The notes beneath the pieces are model-generated. The model ran no database searches. It saw nothing but the letters and a program-made list of their open reading frames with translations, and was not told the DNA's origin. 64,000 bases of DNA. It comes from Alitta virens (taxonomy: Eukaryota; Annelida; Polychaeta; Phyllodocida; Nereididae). The stretch spans positions 36,651,969-36,715,968 of the forward strand of contig OW028584.1 of assembly GCA_932294295.1 (NCBI GenBank), written 5' to 3'. Made by a program: the position numbers and the translations under genes. Each line of letters opens with the position of its first letter. The first letter of the stretch is position 1. Shown here in pieces: positions 1-12,590 of this stretch.

Positions 1-24
1 CACGTGGGTTGTTGAACTCGGTGC
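1..24 (+). repeat. 24-base dispersed repeat end (partner at 19250-19273)
   Basis: CACGTGGGTTGTTGAACTC plus a GTGC end matches 19250-19273 with one difference. It may be the edge of a larger repeat cut by the window start. Confidence 0.5.
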
Positions 25-530
25 TTCCTTCTAATGAATCAGTTTGACCTTAATCCTCACATTAAGAATACTTTCATGTAGGTCTACTGTTATCTTGAAA
101 AGGTATATGAGACAGTGAGCACAAAAATATTACATAAGTCCCAATTTATTGTATTATGATTTTCAGAGAGTTTTTTTTTTCAACTAGTGAAAACTCATGT
201 GTGATTCTTATATAGTAGGCATACAGGTAAGAGCAATTACTTAGAATTATTAATGGCCAATTGGTATTTTAAACTTTTTCATTAAATGTTCTGAACTAAA
301 CAATAATTTAAAAGTGGCTGTGATTTATGCAAGGTTATGGAAAAATATATCAACATGTCACCTTATAACAGCATTTATAAGGACCCGTTTTTAACAAAAT
401 AAGCAATATAATGTAGTTGCTCGTTTTAGTTATTGGGCTAACACTAATCAATAGATTTTGAAGTAACTATATCAGCTCCATGTCTCAGGTCTGTGAGAAA
501 CGCTTTTTGTCTTGGCCTACAAATTAGTGA

Positions 531-640
531 AGTACCAAGCATTATCATCTCATCATTACATCCGCCTCTGGTAGCTGGTCATATAAGCTGGCTGAACATT
601 AGACCCAGTAGCAATTGAGACATTGAAATGTACCTGTAGA
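531..640 (+). repeat. SINE 3' tail copy
   Basis: Matches the 3' body of the SINE at 27077-27352: CATCATTACATCYGCCTCTG, a few bases, then AGCTGGTCATATAAGC and a CAGTAGCA-like end. The tRNA-like head is missing. Confidence 0.65.
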
Positions 641-719
641 CATTAGAAGTCAAAATAAAGTTTGAGTCAGCCACTTTATTTCTTTCTTTATTCTTTATTT
701 CCTATCTAATCAAAGTAGT

Positions 720-770
720 ATCTATCTATCTATCTATCTATCTAGCTATCTATTATATATATATATATAT
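720..770 (+). repeat. TATC/TA microsatellite
   Basis: A short run of TATC units passing into a TA run. Confidence 0.9.
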
Positions 771-837
771 AAGGCAGTTTTTAATAGCAGCAGTAGCTAC
801 TAGCGCTAGTAGTACTTTTAGCATTTGTCACACACAG

Positions 838-1055
838 TACAGTTGTGGTCAAAAATGTGTATAAACTTGAACGGAAAACAGTTAACCATAATTAAAGTGC
901 ACTTAATTTGTCACAATGCAGATAATTTTTGTCAATTATTAAAACCTAATTAATTGAAAACTTTTGTTTCAATCAGATACCTTCAAAACTTTTCACAAAA
1001 TGCAGGATATTTGTTCAAATATCAAATAATTGATGGGTCAAAAGTGTGCATACCT
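838..1055 (+). mobile_element. Tc1-like terminal arm (IR/DR type)
   Basis: TA followed by CAGTTGTGGTCAAAAATGTG at 840 resembles the outer terminus of Tc1-family transposons. A related inner motif, GGGTCAAAAGTGTGCATACC, lies about 200 bases inside (1035-1054). Two direct repeats in one arm match the IR/DR organisation of Sleeping Beauty-type elements. The other arm was not found. Confidence 0.5.
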
Positions 1056-1079
1056 AAATTGATATGATCTTGTTGCACA

Positions 1080-1930
1080 ATATTCAGCCTGTTTAATAAT
1101 AAGTCTGTCAGTCCAGCTAATCAGTTCAATCAGTCAGTTCAGTTAAGTCAGTCTGTCTGTCAGCACAACAGAACATGACAGCTGACAAATAGTTAGTCAT
1201 TTGTCATCAGTATCTTCCCCCCCCCCCAATAAATTAGGTATTTAGTGTATTTTCTCATTGTGTTGCCTTAAATAAATTCTAGATGATAAGATAGGTACAA
1301 ATGCATTGTTCTATTATGTATAGAAGCCAAGTAATTGCCAGTTGAAGTTTTGCACTCCTCCAACATCTTCAGGTGAGTTAAAGATGAATGTCTTTAGTTA
1401 AAGAAAGTCAGGTGAGAAGGCCAAGGGGAAAAATGAGCAGTTTCTGAATATAGGCCAAGGCCAAAGATTTAGGCCAAGGCAAAAAGTGTTTCTCACTGAA
1501 GTGAAAACTAAACAGTAATTTCACAAGGTGTCCTGTGTCATGTTATTAGCTAACAGTAAAATAATTAATTTCAGGTGTCTAGAAGGAAGACATTAAATTA
1601 TTGTTAAATAGTGTTAATTATAGAAATACAGCATATTCCTGATTTGTATTGGTTTTATATTTATAATTTCCCTATCTTTAACTGTCATTGTTGTCTAATA
1701 AACATGAATAGCCTTTATACTGTGAATGAATATTTATGGCATATACACTGCCAAAGTATTCATTCACAGTATTCAAAGGCTATTCAGTGGCCTAGCCTTA
1801 AAAACCACACTATTAAGACCTCACTATTAGTATGTCTATTCTAACCAAGGTCTTAATTGTGAGGTTTGCATTTCTTTCTTATGTATTCACCAAGGAAAAT
1901 AGTCTATTTCGAAATCCAGTATATTAATAA
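1080..1930 (+). repeat. Interspersed repeat R1, forward copy
   Basis: A segment of about 850 bases recurs in reverse complement at 56700-57700. Shared landmarks are the CAGT/CTGT-rich stretch, the GGCCAAGGC repeats, GGTGTCTAGAAGGAAGACAT, and an internal hairpin with arms at 1706-1732 and 1757-1785. No coding potential is seen. Confidence 0.75.
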
Positions 1931-2017
1931 ATCATTTCAAGTTTTCCGCTAACCCTTTGAAATGTTTCCTGCATAACTATTCTAATCTTTTCACTGAAGC
2001 CTAAAGTTTACTCGGCC

Positions 2018-2136
2018 TATATGACCATCTGCCAGAGGCAGGCATAATGATGAAATGATGTGGCTTGGATTCCCAAACATTTAACACATTCACACCATAG
2101 GTGGGTTTTTTTTTACTTGCCTCAGCACATTTTTGA
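2018..2136 (-). repeat. SINE 3' tail copy, reverse strand
   Basis: Read on the minus strand it carries GCTGAGGCAAGTAAA, a CCCACCTATGGTGTGAATG segment and the ATCATTATGCCTGCCTCTG motif, matching the copies at 4037 and 33547. No head is visible. Confidence 0.6.
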
Positions 2137-3343
2137 TGTCAAGTATATTAACCTGAGTGCGAATAATATTGTAAAACATGAAAGGATTTTGTGTCTGACA
2201 CTGTCTGACTATTGAGGGCCATGCAGCAGTCTTCATATTTTTTCGTGGGATTATTTGTGCACACGGTTTTACAGCCTTCCTTCCTACCTAAATATATTTT
2301 TGACGGAAAAATAATGTGTGTGCACACTATTGCTAACCTTGACATGCTGCTATTCTTCCAAAATCATAATTTCAAAAATGTTTAATGTTATAACTGAATG
2401 ACTTGGTCATCGTCAATAAAAACCTAATTACTCATTTTCAATGATGTTAAATGGTGAACCTGGCTGGTAGCCACGCCCCCACCTTTCAATCAAATTTGAT
2501 CATTTGTGCAATAGTCTTTCTATCCACTCAGCTGGTAGTGACAAGGGCACAGTTCAAATGCCCCCCCCCCCCCCAAAAAAAAAAACAAAAAAAACAAAAA
2601 ACAATTACTTTCACAATGTAGACAAGAAATACACAACATGGTAGTGCATGCCGAATGTTGGTAACATACATCATGTCATTCATAAGCATGAAAATATTTT
2701 GATATTAATTATAATCAGGAGTCTATGTTAACAATCTGAAAACTGAAAATAAAGCATTATAGTACTAAGCTGAAAGACACATTGCTGCCCCCCCCCCCAT
2801 GTTGTTATTGTTTAGGTATATTGCCCTGCACATAATATATAGGTCACTCCCTTTTTTTTCTGATCATAGGCTTTATATATTATAACGTTTTTTGTGGTTG
2901 TGTATGACTGAACTGATATCCTCCGTAAATGTGTGATTATTATTAATAAATATGAGAATGGTATGTGATCTTGAAAGTCAAATGCAAACGCCTGCAAAAA
3001 TTTCCAGACATCGTTACTATGTAGATTCAGTAAAATTAAATAGTGTTGCAAAACCTGTCAATCACGAACATAATATACCTATTAACCAATCAAATTAAAG
3101 GAGAAGATTGGTAATGCCCCGCCCACTCAACACATTAGCCAATGAAGTGTATGATCCACTCAACAACATTTTTTTTTTACCAGTAAAACCAAGTGTTAGA
3201 TGTAGTGTGGTCTTTAAGCCAGAGATTCAACTGTATTAGCTGGCACAATGCCAAAAAACTCAAGAGTGAAGGCATATGCAAACATTTTGTGCAATATAAT
3301 AATACTTTAAATGGTTACAATGGTATGGAATGAAAACCAGCGT

Positions 3344-3358
3344 TATCTATCTAGCTAC

Positions 3359-3400
<42 letters not shown>

Positions 3401-3418
3401 ACCTATCTATCTATCTAT
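3344..3418 (+). repeat. TATC microsatellite
   Basis: About 75 bases of TATC units with a few interruptions (TTTC, TACC). Confidence 0.92.
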
Positions 3419-4036
3419 GCCCACAGTAGAACTAATATCTTGTTTATGTAATGTACTAACTGTATTGAACTACTACATACTGTGTACACATCAAAAATCG
3501 TGATCTATCTATTGGGTAATTGTGGTGTTGAATGGTTGCATGGCAGTCAAACTAGTTATGAGCCAGCCCCCTGCCTGTCAATCTCTTTGCAGTGCAAAAT
3601 ATAACCATATAACAGCTAAAATAGGCCTATGAGCTGAGTATCCGCATCTTTAGAAATTAAACGACCACCTCACTAAAACTGCCTCATTATTAAGACAAGG
3701 GTGGTCAGTAAAACCACCTGACTAGTACAACCGGATTGAAGTCCACACAGAAAATACGTCATAGATCTATCTGATTTTTCTTTCAGCAGAAATTAAAATT
3801 TATTCCCCCAGTAGAAATTAAAACTGCATATTTTTTATCATTTCAAGAAGTGGAGTTTTGCAATTTCTCACTTTTTGACTGAACTGATATCTTCCAGTTT
3901 TACAAATCACTGATAATATAGGCCCATGAGAAAGGCAAGTTATAGGCCTCAAATACCAGTGCACACAACGTCTGGGTCATAATTTTTATGTTATGTTTTT
4001 CAATAGTCAGACAAAGTGTCCGTATAACAAGAAAGT

Positions 4037-4197
4037 GTCCTGTCTATGCTGAGGCATGCAAAAGACCACACCCATGGTGTAAATGTGTAAAATGTTGTAG
4101 ACTCCCAAGCATTATCATCTCATCATTACATCTGCCCCTGACAGCTGGTCATATAAGCCAGGTAAGCTTCAGGTTCAGTAGCATAGGGACATTGAAA
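4037..4197 (+). repeat. SINE 3' tail copy
   Basis: A longer tail copy containing CTATGCTGAGGCATGC, CACCCATGGTGTAAATGTG, CATCATTACATCTGCCCCTG and AGCTGGTCATATAAGCC, ending near GTTCAGTAGCA. Confidence 0.68.
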
Positions 4198-7100
4198 GAT
4201 TAGCAATAGTTATACACAAAACATAATTTCTGGTCACTTGGTAAGCAGAAAACGGCCAATTTTAATGTATTTCAGGTAAAAACACTGATTATTATTAATA
4301 ATTATTGAGAAATCAAGGTTAAAGGTCAAGCCAAGTGCAATTCCTGCAAAACAAAAATTAATTTTCAAATTTTAACAATGGTGTGTATCAACCCACACCA
4401 CTGCAAGGACTTGCTCTCTTATGTAATTCTCAGTAGCTGTGATTGGCTTAAACGGCTACACATGACATTGCTTGAAAGTAATAGTGCCCCATTGAGAATA
4501 GTGACCGACGTCGTGGCCAACGCCATGAAGAGCGGCGTCGATTCGAAACTTTGAGGTGATTGTGCGTGAAGAAGAGGCTGATTCAAAACTCATATAATAT
4601 ATATATATATATAAAACTAATTTAAATGCCATAGAGCAATATAACAATTCAGGAATTGTTAAAGGGAATATGGTAATTGATAATACCATGTGCACATGAA
4701 AAAATACCACCACTAATATAGTAATTTACACCAATATTTTTAATTTGATCATCCAAAAAAAACAAAAACACCAAGATATTGGCTATAAGGCAATAAAATC
4801 AAAGCAGTTTATTGTGTATCTAAAGAAAGTTCATAATTTAGATTCATTTATGTGGACGTTAATATCCAAGTATATTCAAAATAAGACAAAGTAAGACTTA
4901 GTGGACAAAGGTAAGACTTAATACCGGCCTTACTTTTTCAAAAATAAAGTAAGACTTTGGGTAACGGGCTATGTTGGCCAAGTGGCAATCGTTTCAGTTC
5001 ACACTATGAAATTGGTTAATCTCTGTTTGGATGTGAATGGAACTATCCAGGATCCATAATATCTGTGTTTAATTGGTAAATAAGAGCACCAAGATAAAAG
5101 ATCACATTGTTAATTAGTATATCACCAGTTATCAAGGCATTTGGCTTCATACAGGATCCCCTGTGCAATTATCGGTGTTATGTTGCACTAGGACATTACG
5201 ACGAAACCAGGATTTCCTTATTGAGGGATAATTCAAACACTGTCTGCAAACGTGTTTTGCAAAGCTGCAGGAAGTTTAATGATGCAGATATTCATCCATT
5301 TGTTATGTGATTAAATATGCCCAGTGAAAACGTTAGCTAACGTTAGCCTTCACTTGTGATCGCCCCAATCAAACTAGATCTTAGATGATGGACCTATATT
5401 CCACCTAAATACATATAAACTAAATGAAAATCTGACAAATTTCTCACACGAAAAGACATCATTTCAACATAAAGAGCCCACAACAATATTCCAATAAAAT
5501 TGTAAATAAATGGGGACTAAACCAATATCAATACAAAAAGTTAAAAATCTTTTGTAGCAAATCATATTTCTACCCTTCTGACATTAGACGCTTTCCTCAC
5601 AGCAACAGGAACATCATCATCAACATCTGGATTGCCTAGTGCAGCAGCATCTTTACTTTGTCATCTCATCATCATTTCTGCCCTGGTTTTTCATGTTTCT
5701 GTCACTTGCTTCGAGATCAGTCTCTCTGTTCTGTTCTTCCTGCTCATTTGTCTGTCCTAGCCCACTCCTTGTTTCTCCACATATACTGTATGACCTCACA
5801 AATGAAAGCATTGATTGGGATATTGTAATTTCAGATTTTAAAAACAAATGGATTCGTGACCGTGGAAAATAGGTCAATTTTACTGAAAGTGGCTCAATGC
5901 GATTAGGTCATCTAAGGCTTCATCGGTGAACATAATTTTACGATGAAAATATTTTTGGGAAGAGCATGCAATTCCGAAAGGGTAACTCCACACACCCACT
6001 GCTCCCCACATCCGCATCTGCACACTTCCAAACTTTATTGACCTCTGATTTGGAAAAATATCAATTTTCTCCTCATTACTACAATTCCATATCATTTATG
6101 ATAATAAAACCCCAAAATGCACAACTACATTACTTTAGACATATTATGACAATCTCATATTGCGTAACATAGCTGAGGCATGTCAATGAGACTATCCAAA
6201 GGCACAATTTGGCCATAAAGACTTGTTAAATACCAAAGTGTTACCAATGTACATGCAAAAGTATTGGAGTTCTGCTCCACAAACGACAATATGATTCCCC
6301 CCCCCCCCTGCTAAAGATCCCCCCTCCCCTGCTAAAGATCCTCCCCCCCCCCTGCTAAATGAAATAATTCTTACAGAAGTAAAACCGCTATAGAGGGTGC
6401 CTTCATGGGTCAATTTGAACCAGTACCTCAGCAGAGTGGATCATATGCCAACAAGTGTATGTCTTAACCACTGGGCCTCCCAGCTGCCTGCACAATGCAC
6501 AAGACCAACGGGAGAGACATAGGGATTAAATGAGGTGGACCGAATGCCAGACAACAGCCAGCTAATTCACACTAATCAGCCTTTTAAACATGTGATAGAT
6601 AGTGTGATTGTGAGTACAGTTAAAAATTAACTGAGAATTAAGGTGCTGGAGTGAACCAGGATGAACCAACATCCCAATTAACTTGTTAAAGATGATAATC
6701 ATGCGCTTTGCAATTGAAGTTCCCATTATCTGATAAATTCATGAACCATAATTAGACTCGTGCAGTTTTCGGGAACTTGGCCCACGTTCCAGGACATGAT
6801 CCATGTGCGCAGATTTTTCATTTTCTAGGGGGGGGGGGGGGATGGGGAAGTGTGAAATCTGCAAGGACCAAATCATGAAGGGATGTTCATATGAAAAATG
6901 TGGAGCAATGACAGAAATTGTTCTCAGCCTTACAATACAATTTAAAAACTTCTCTAATGATTTACTTAACAAAAATAAATAAATGAAAAATTAAACGAAC
7001 ATAGGTCACTTATATTACACGTCTTTGCATACAACCAGTCAGTGGAGCCCAGAACTTTGGATGGCTTGTTAGGCTGATCCCCGCACCACTTTTAAAATGT

Positions 7101-7789
7101 TGTAATGTATCTGTAATACCTCAAGATATTTTGACCAATGATGCCATTGACAGCCATATTCTCAAGTATACAATGTATTTATGTATAATTTATTAAAGTC
7201 GTATATGGTCAGATTACATGGTGATCAAAGTTACAAACTTCTGTACGACAAAAAAAAATTGGAAATAATTAAATAAAATAAAAAAGTAAGAAAAGTCTTT
7301 AAATCAATGTTTAACTGATTGAACATTTTACATGTTTGTCTAATAATTGAATGAACCGATGTCCGTAGTATTAAAATGAAATATGCCATTTATACAGTAA
7401 ATTTCCACGGGGAGATATTTACATTATCATCACCCCACTTGCTTTGTAGAGGGGATACACCCCCTCCCCCCTCCTCCCCCCTCCTCCCCCAGCAGCATCT
7501 GCGCCCATGAGGACATCTGAACTAGGAAGCCAATTGGGTTGAAGTGGACCAGACTTACATTTACAAACATTTGTTACAATAAACAATAAGAAGCTCGTTA
7601 TTGCACACTAAAGCAATAAAGCAATGCATTGCATTCAAAGATCAAGTCACTGCAAGTCGCATCTGGGTGTCCTGACTCCAGGGCTGCGTTGAATCGTACT
7701 TTGTATTCCGAAACAGGAACTTTGTGGATAAAAATATCGATCAATCAATTAACAAAACGAAGTTCCGTGTTGCTCATTAGGGAAAACAT
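4198..7789. other. Gene-free interval upstream of the receptor
   Basis: Apart from the SINE head at 6400-6485 and several C/G runs, no coding signal was found. The C-rich patch at 7459-7491 is polypyrimidine. Confidence 0.5.
6400..6485 (-). repeat. tRNA-like SINE head
   Basis: On the minus strand an A-box-like GGCCCAGTGGTTAAGAC (6462-6478) is followed by a B-box-like TGGTTCAAATTGAC (6409-6422). The minus-strand downstream flank runs into C/G-rich low-complexity DNA (6297-6352). No stable acceptor stem is evident, so it reads as a SINE rather than a tRNA gene. Confidence 0.5.
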
Positions 7790-7918
7790 TCTTCCTTATA
7801 TATTTGGTTTGTGCCATCCTCGTCCCACAAGTGCGCAGACCTCACTGCAGACAACAGCAGACAACATCGTCACGCAGATTGCTTCGTCCCAGCACATTGT
7901 GAAGAGACCTCGTCCACC
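7790..7918 (+). promoter_or_regulatory. Probable core promoter and 5' UTR of the receptor gene
   Basis: A TATA-like TTATATATTT lies at 7796-7805, about 115 bases before the start codon. The stretch between is richer in C and CAG-type triplets than its surroundings, and the start codon context CCACCATGA is close to the animal Kozak optimum. Transcription would be expected to begin near 7825-7835. This is inference from spacing; an upstream non-coding exon cannot be excluded. Confidence 0.35.
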
Positions 7919-7967
7919 ATGAACTTCTTCATCATCATCGCCTTCTTCCTGACCATGGCTGGCCCAG
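7919..7967 (+). CDS. Receptor exon 1: signal peptide
   Basis: Encodes [16 protein letters not shown], a short hydrophobic leader, and ends in phase 1 at a canonical AG|GTGAG donor. The split codon G|CC at the exon 2 junction gives Ala, so cleavage probably falls within the following A-L-S-S stretch. Confidence 0.85.
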
Positions 7968-10900
7968 GTGAGCTGCTAAGTTGTCATGTGACTTCTTGTA
8001 ATGCTTTTCATGAGTTTCCAGGGCATGCAATTCTAATAAGGATCAAGGGGAGGCGGGCAGTACTGTTCATAGTACAGGGCAAAAGGCATTTTACAAAATG
8101 TTAAAAGAGCCATTTTCAGAGAAAATCGACCCAGATCGAAAGCAAAATGTTATATAAGCGAATTCTTTGGTAAATTGCTGAATTTATGTATGTATTTCAT
8201 AATAACTAAATGGATAAAACTCCCCAGTCCTAATGCTTGCCATGGAAACGGGATTTACACTTGAACGATGTGAAAGCTGTTTTTATCAAGAGTATGTAAA
8301 GATCTATTGTCAACATATTTCGATCATATATCAAACAAATGGTTTTCATAATTTACTGAGTTTCTCTAACTTCATTTGATTGCAATTGTATATATGGCAG
8401 ATTGAATCGAAGAAGCCTATACACGTGCAAAAGTTTGGAAACGCATTGGATTTTGCAAGTTAATATGTCAGCTACATTTCTGCACAGGCCATAAATGGTG
8501 CATGCAATTAGCACAAATATTTTAGATGCGATAATTTACAGTGAGTAGTGAAGTTTAAAGCCGCTTTGCAGTTGTTATGTAGTATTACATAACCTGTGCA
8601 TGTGCACATACAGACTCGACTACATGCCATTTGCAGTAGTTGTATGACAAAGCGAATATTTTCATCATTTTCACACCAGATAATCACTGAATTTGCTGAA
8701 ATGAAGCCTGGCTAACATCGCATCAGAAAATCATAAAATATATACCAGCCAGCTGAAAATTATTGAGACTTTAGTGGAGTGATAAAATGGTGAAAATACA
8801 TCAATATTGATACTTTTTAAATCCAGAAGTCAATTTGTAGAGCATGAAATTATTCAACGAGTAAACAGAAATGAAAGTTCCAAAATGGATAGCCAAATAT
8901 TACTATATAATCATAAGAAGTGTAAAAGTAGCATTTTCTTGAATTCAGGACATGAGGTAAAGCTGCGTTAATCCGAAAATGCCAATAATATTAAACGAAA
9001 TTTTTCCAATAACCGCTTTATGACTAGAAGAGAACTCTGCACAAAAAGAACCCTGGGTTCAACAATAGCTATAATCAAACTGCTCGTTGCATAATGTTAT
9101 ATTAATATCATAAATTATTCCTCTATGTCTTTTATATCCTGGGCAGAAATATAGCTGACATATTTACTGGCAAAATCAAATGCATTTCCAAAGTCTTGCA
9201 CGGCAGTGTACATAAACCCGGAAATTCTAGGTCCAATGTCGTTTTTTGATTAATCTATATTCAATGGTCCGAGGCATGAAGTTTAGCTTGGTTGCTCATC
9301 AAAACAGCCGGGGAAATTACCGTAATGACCATAAATAGCTTTAATGAGGCGAATACAGTTAGAACTCATAACTTCTTCCTTGTTGAATAACATTTAGCTG
9401 TATATGTAAATGCATGCTTTTGGCTTTATCCCCTGTCAAAGGCAAATGCAGATTGCGGATTGGTCAAGCATTTAGTTTAGCCACGCCCTTTCGACCTCAG
9501 TGCTGCTTGCTGAAAGGGATCTCAGTGATCGGACATTGCTTTGCGTCTTCACTCATATATCTCCGCAATGAATGGGAGTAGAATAGAAAATTGTGGATTA
9601 AAATGTTGCCAAGGAAACGGGGATTCTCCAAATTGCCGAGATGGTATCACACTCATAGGCTGAGAAAAATAAGTTTGTTCACATCGTTTATTTTTTTCGG
9701 CGTTTTTAGTGCTGTGGATTCAGGGACTTGACTGTCAAATTAATTAATTTCATTTTTATTGCACAGAGAGACAGAGGATAAAATCGTTATCACATATTGA
9801 TATTGAGAATACAGGAAGTCATTCCACTCAGTTGTCATATTTAACTCAGCCTTTGGCTTCGTGAAATAAATTCCTGTATTCTCAAAATAAACGTGTGATA
9901 ACTTTAATATTTATGTTTTTGGCACCAAGAAATGATAAAGCGCTATATAAAAGGCATTCTGTGAATCATGATTATCCTAATTAACCAATTCAGCAGCTTA
10001 CTTTAATGAGGCGAAAACAGTTTAGAGCTCATAATTTATTTATTTCATGATTTATATTTCTCTAATATTTATTGCCATATAACATCTTAATGTTGTATTA
10101 ATAATCGCTTACTAATTTTTTCAAATCTTATAATAATTCAGTTGCGAAGATCTGATATAATATCAAAATGAAGGTTTTTAATATCTTTTTGAATTGTGAT
10201 GTTTGATAAAGTTATTTGAAATCTTAAGAATATGTTCTAGTTACAACCATATGAATACACTAGAACAAGTGTTCATTATGTGGTTTGGAATAACAGATGA
10301 TTTTGGATTATATTCATGTAATATTTGCATTTAACATTTTATTTGCGGTCGGGAGTGATGCAATAAACCAACACATGCAGCTGCAAAGCTTTTTGCCGTT
10401 AAATGACACAACAGAAACAATATAAAAATATGAAAATCTATACAAACCACAAGTGAATTTATTTATTTTCATACTCATAAACTCATATATCAAATTTCTG
10501 TAAATGCTAAACTGGATCTTTTTTAAATCGTGTGTATGTACATTTTAACATATCGCTATCGAGTTCAATTTTGCTGTGTACCATTGGGTATAAAATAAAG
10601 ATGATATATATTATAAGAGTACTATGTTAAGTATTTAACATTGTCAATAAGACATATTGTAAACGTCCGTGTTTGTCATTTGCAGCCCTCAGCAGTTCCC
10701 CCCAGCTCTACGTGGCTGATGAAGGCCGTCATAACATATTTAGGATGGCGGCCGCAGGGGGGCCCCTTGTCCCTGTTGGGGGAAGTGAGAGGTTTGATTC
10801 GCCATCTGCAGTGGCATACGACGCTGTGCGCCAGGCAGTCTTCTGGACGGATGCCGGATGGATCGAAGTCAGCGCTAGGGGCATAGGGCGACTGTCCCCC

Positions 10901-12555
10901 AATGCCACCAAAACATTCTTCCACACGGGTAAGGAAATTCATCAAAATCTTCTGGAAAGGTTTCATTTATTGAATTAATTGGGGTTTTCGCACTTATTGT
11001 GAAATGTTTTTGCGCTTTTTAATTTTTGTACATGAAATCATTTGTATTGATATAAATTCAAATTTCTTTTGAAATGAACTAGAGTAGATATCTAATACAT
11101 ATATTTATGTTATAATCTTTCTTATGGAAGTCCGTCAGTATAATATTTTTTTTTGATATAATTTTTTCCGATTTTCATCTCACTCCTCTAATCCTCATCA
11201 TATAATTTGACAATGATAAATTAATATTAAAAGCTAAATATAATAAATTTTGGAGATCATCACAACCAGAATGGTCATTTAAACTTTTCATTTTTGAGCA
11301 AAAAGATGTTTAAAAAAAATTGCTGGCCTAGGCTGGTATACTTTTTAGCTTTTAATTTTTAATTTGAATGGATTTGCTCAACATATTCACCATGATTCTT
11401 TGATAACAACACTATATTATACGCTTTCAAAATGTTCAAGAGTTAGCTTTCTTGCTGACGAATGTGCCATCTGCATTGCAGGCATTGAGTCATGTGGGCT
11501 GGCAGTGGAGCCCTCCACGGGAATCCTCTTCGTGCCGGACTTTATTGAAGGCACAATCAAGGCCCTCGACTTTGACAAGCGGTCATGGATGACCGTTATG
11601 AGGGATGTGTCAGGGCCTCGTGCTGTCGTTGTGGATTCTAATAGTGGGTAAGTTGACAGACAATACATTCATATCACATGTTATTGGGTTCTTGAGGGAT
11701 TAAGGACAGACCGACAATGTGATGTACACATATACAGTATGACTCATATGGAATTGTCCATGTATCGCCGTTGCGCTTATTTGCTTCACGGGGCCTTTCT
11801 CGGACTTTTGCCGACCTGCGGGGACTTTAACCCATCAAAACCTTGAGCCCTTTAAGAGCAGGTGTTAGATATCATGGGGGTATATAGATATCATCAGCGT
11901 TTAATTGCGCAGAGGGGTTGAAACTGATACTCCTGTTCATAGCAAGATCGAAGGGTGCTTTGTCTACTATTCTTGAGTCACAACAATCAATTTTCTCCAT
12001 CTTCTTTTGATTGAAGTGACACTATTTGTATTGGGTAGCTCTCATCTTCTGGATTAAGACCATGTAAATTTCATTGCAATGTGATCAGTAGCTTCTGAGA
12101 TATCTATATTATTAATAACTTTAAATACATTTAACTGCATCTTTACCCAGTTCATTACATCCTAGATAAACCAGAGTTAAACCAAGATTATATGAAGTTA
12201 TAATTTTTTAGAAATGAATATTTTAAACTGATATTTTTAAACTATCATGCTATGTTTGTGCGATTGAATAAAATTCTGTCCAATAAAACCACTATCAAGA
12301 CCACCTCTCTATTAACACCATGTCACAATAGCTCACAATTATAATAAGTAAGTCAACTGTTCCATGAAGACTACTGAACACATAGATCCATCAAAACAAC
12401 TAATAAGATCCCCTCACAATTAAGACCACAAAATGTCAGACCTGAATTCTGTTCTTTATGAAGGCTACTTTGATTTTTTTATAGATAGATAGATGGATAG
12501 ATGGATGGATGGATAAGCATATAGATAGATTGATAGATAAATAGATAGATAGATA

Positions 12556-12590
<35 letters not shown>

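Noticed and set aside
5107..5310. 67-codon frame (+)
   Set aside because: Cys-containing but without splice context, domain or neighbouring exons.
7629..7922. 97-codon open frame (+) just upstream of the receptor
   Set aside because: Overlaps the TATA-like site and 5' UTR; no domain. The signal peptide frame is the one that splices into exon 2.
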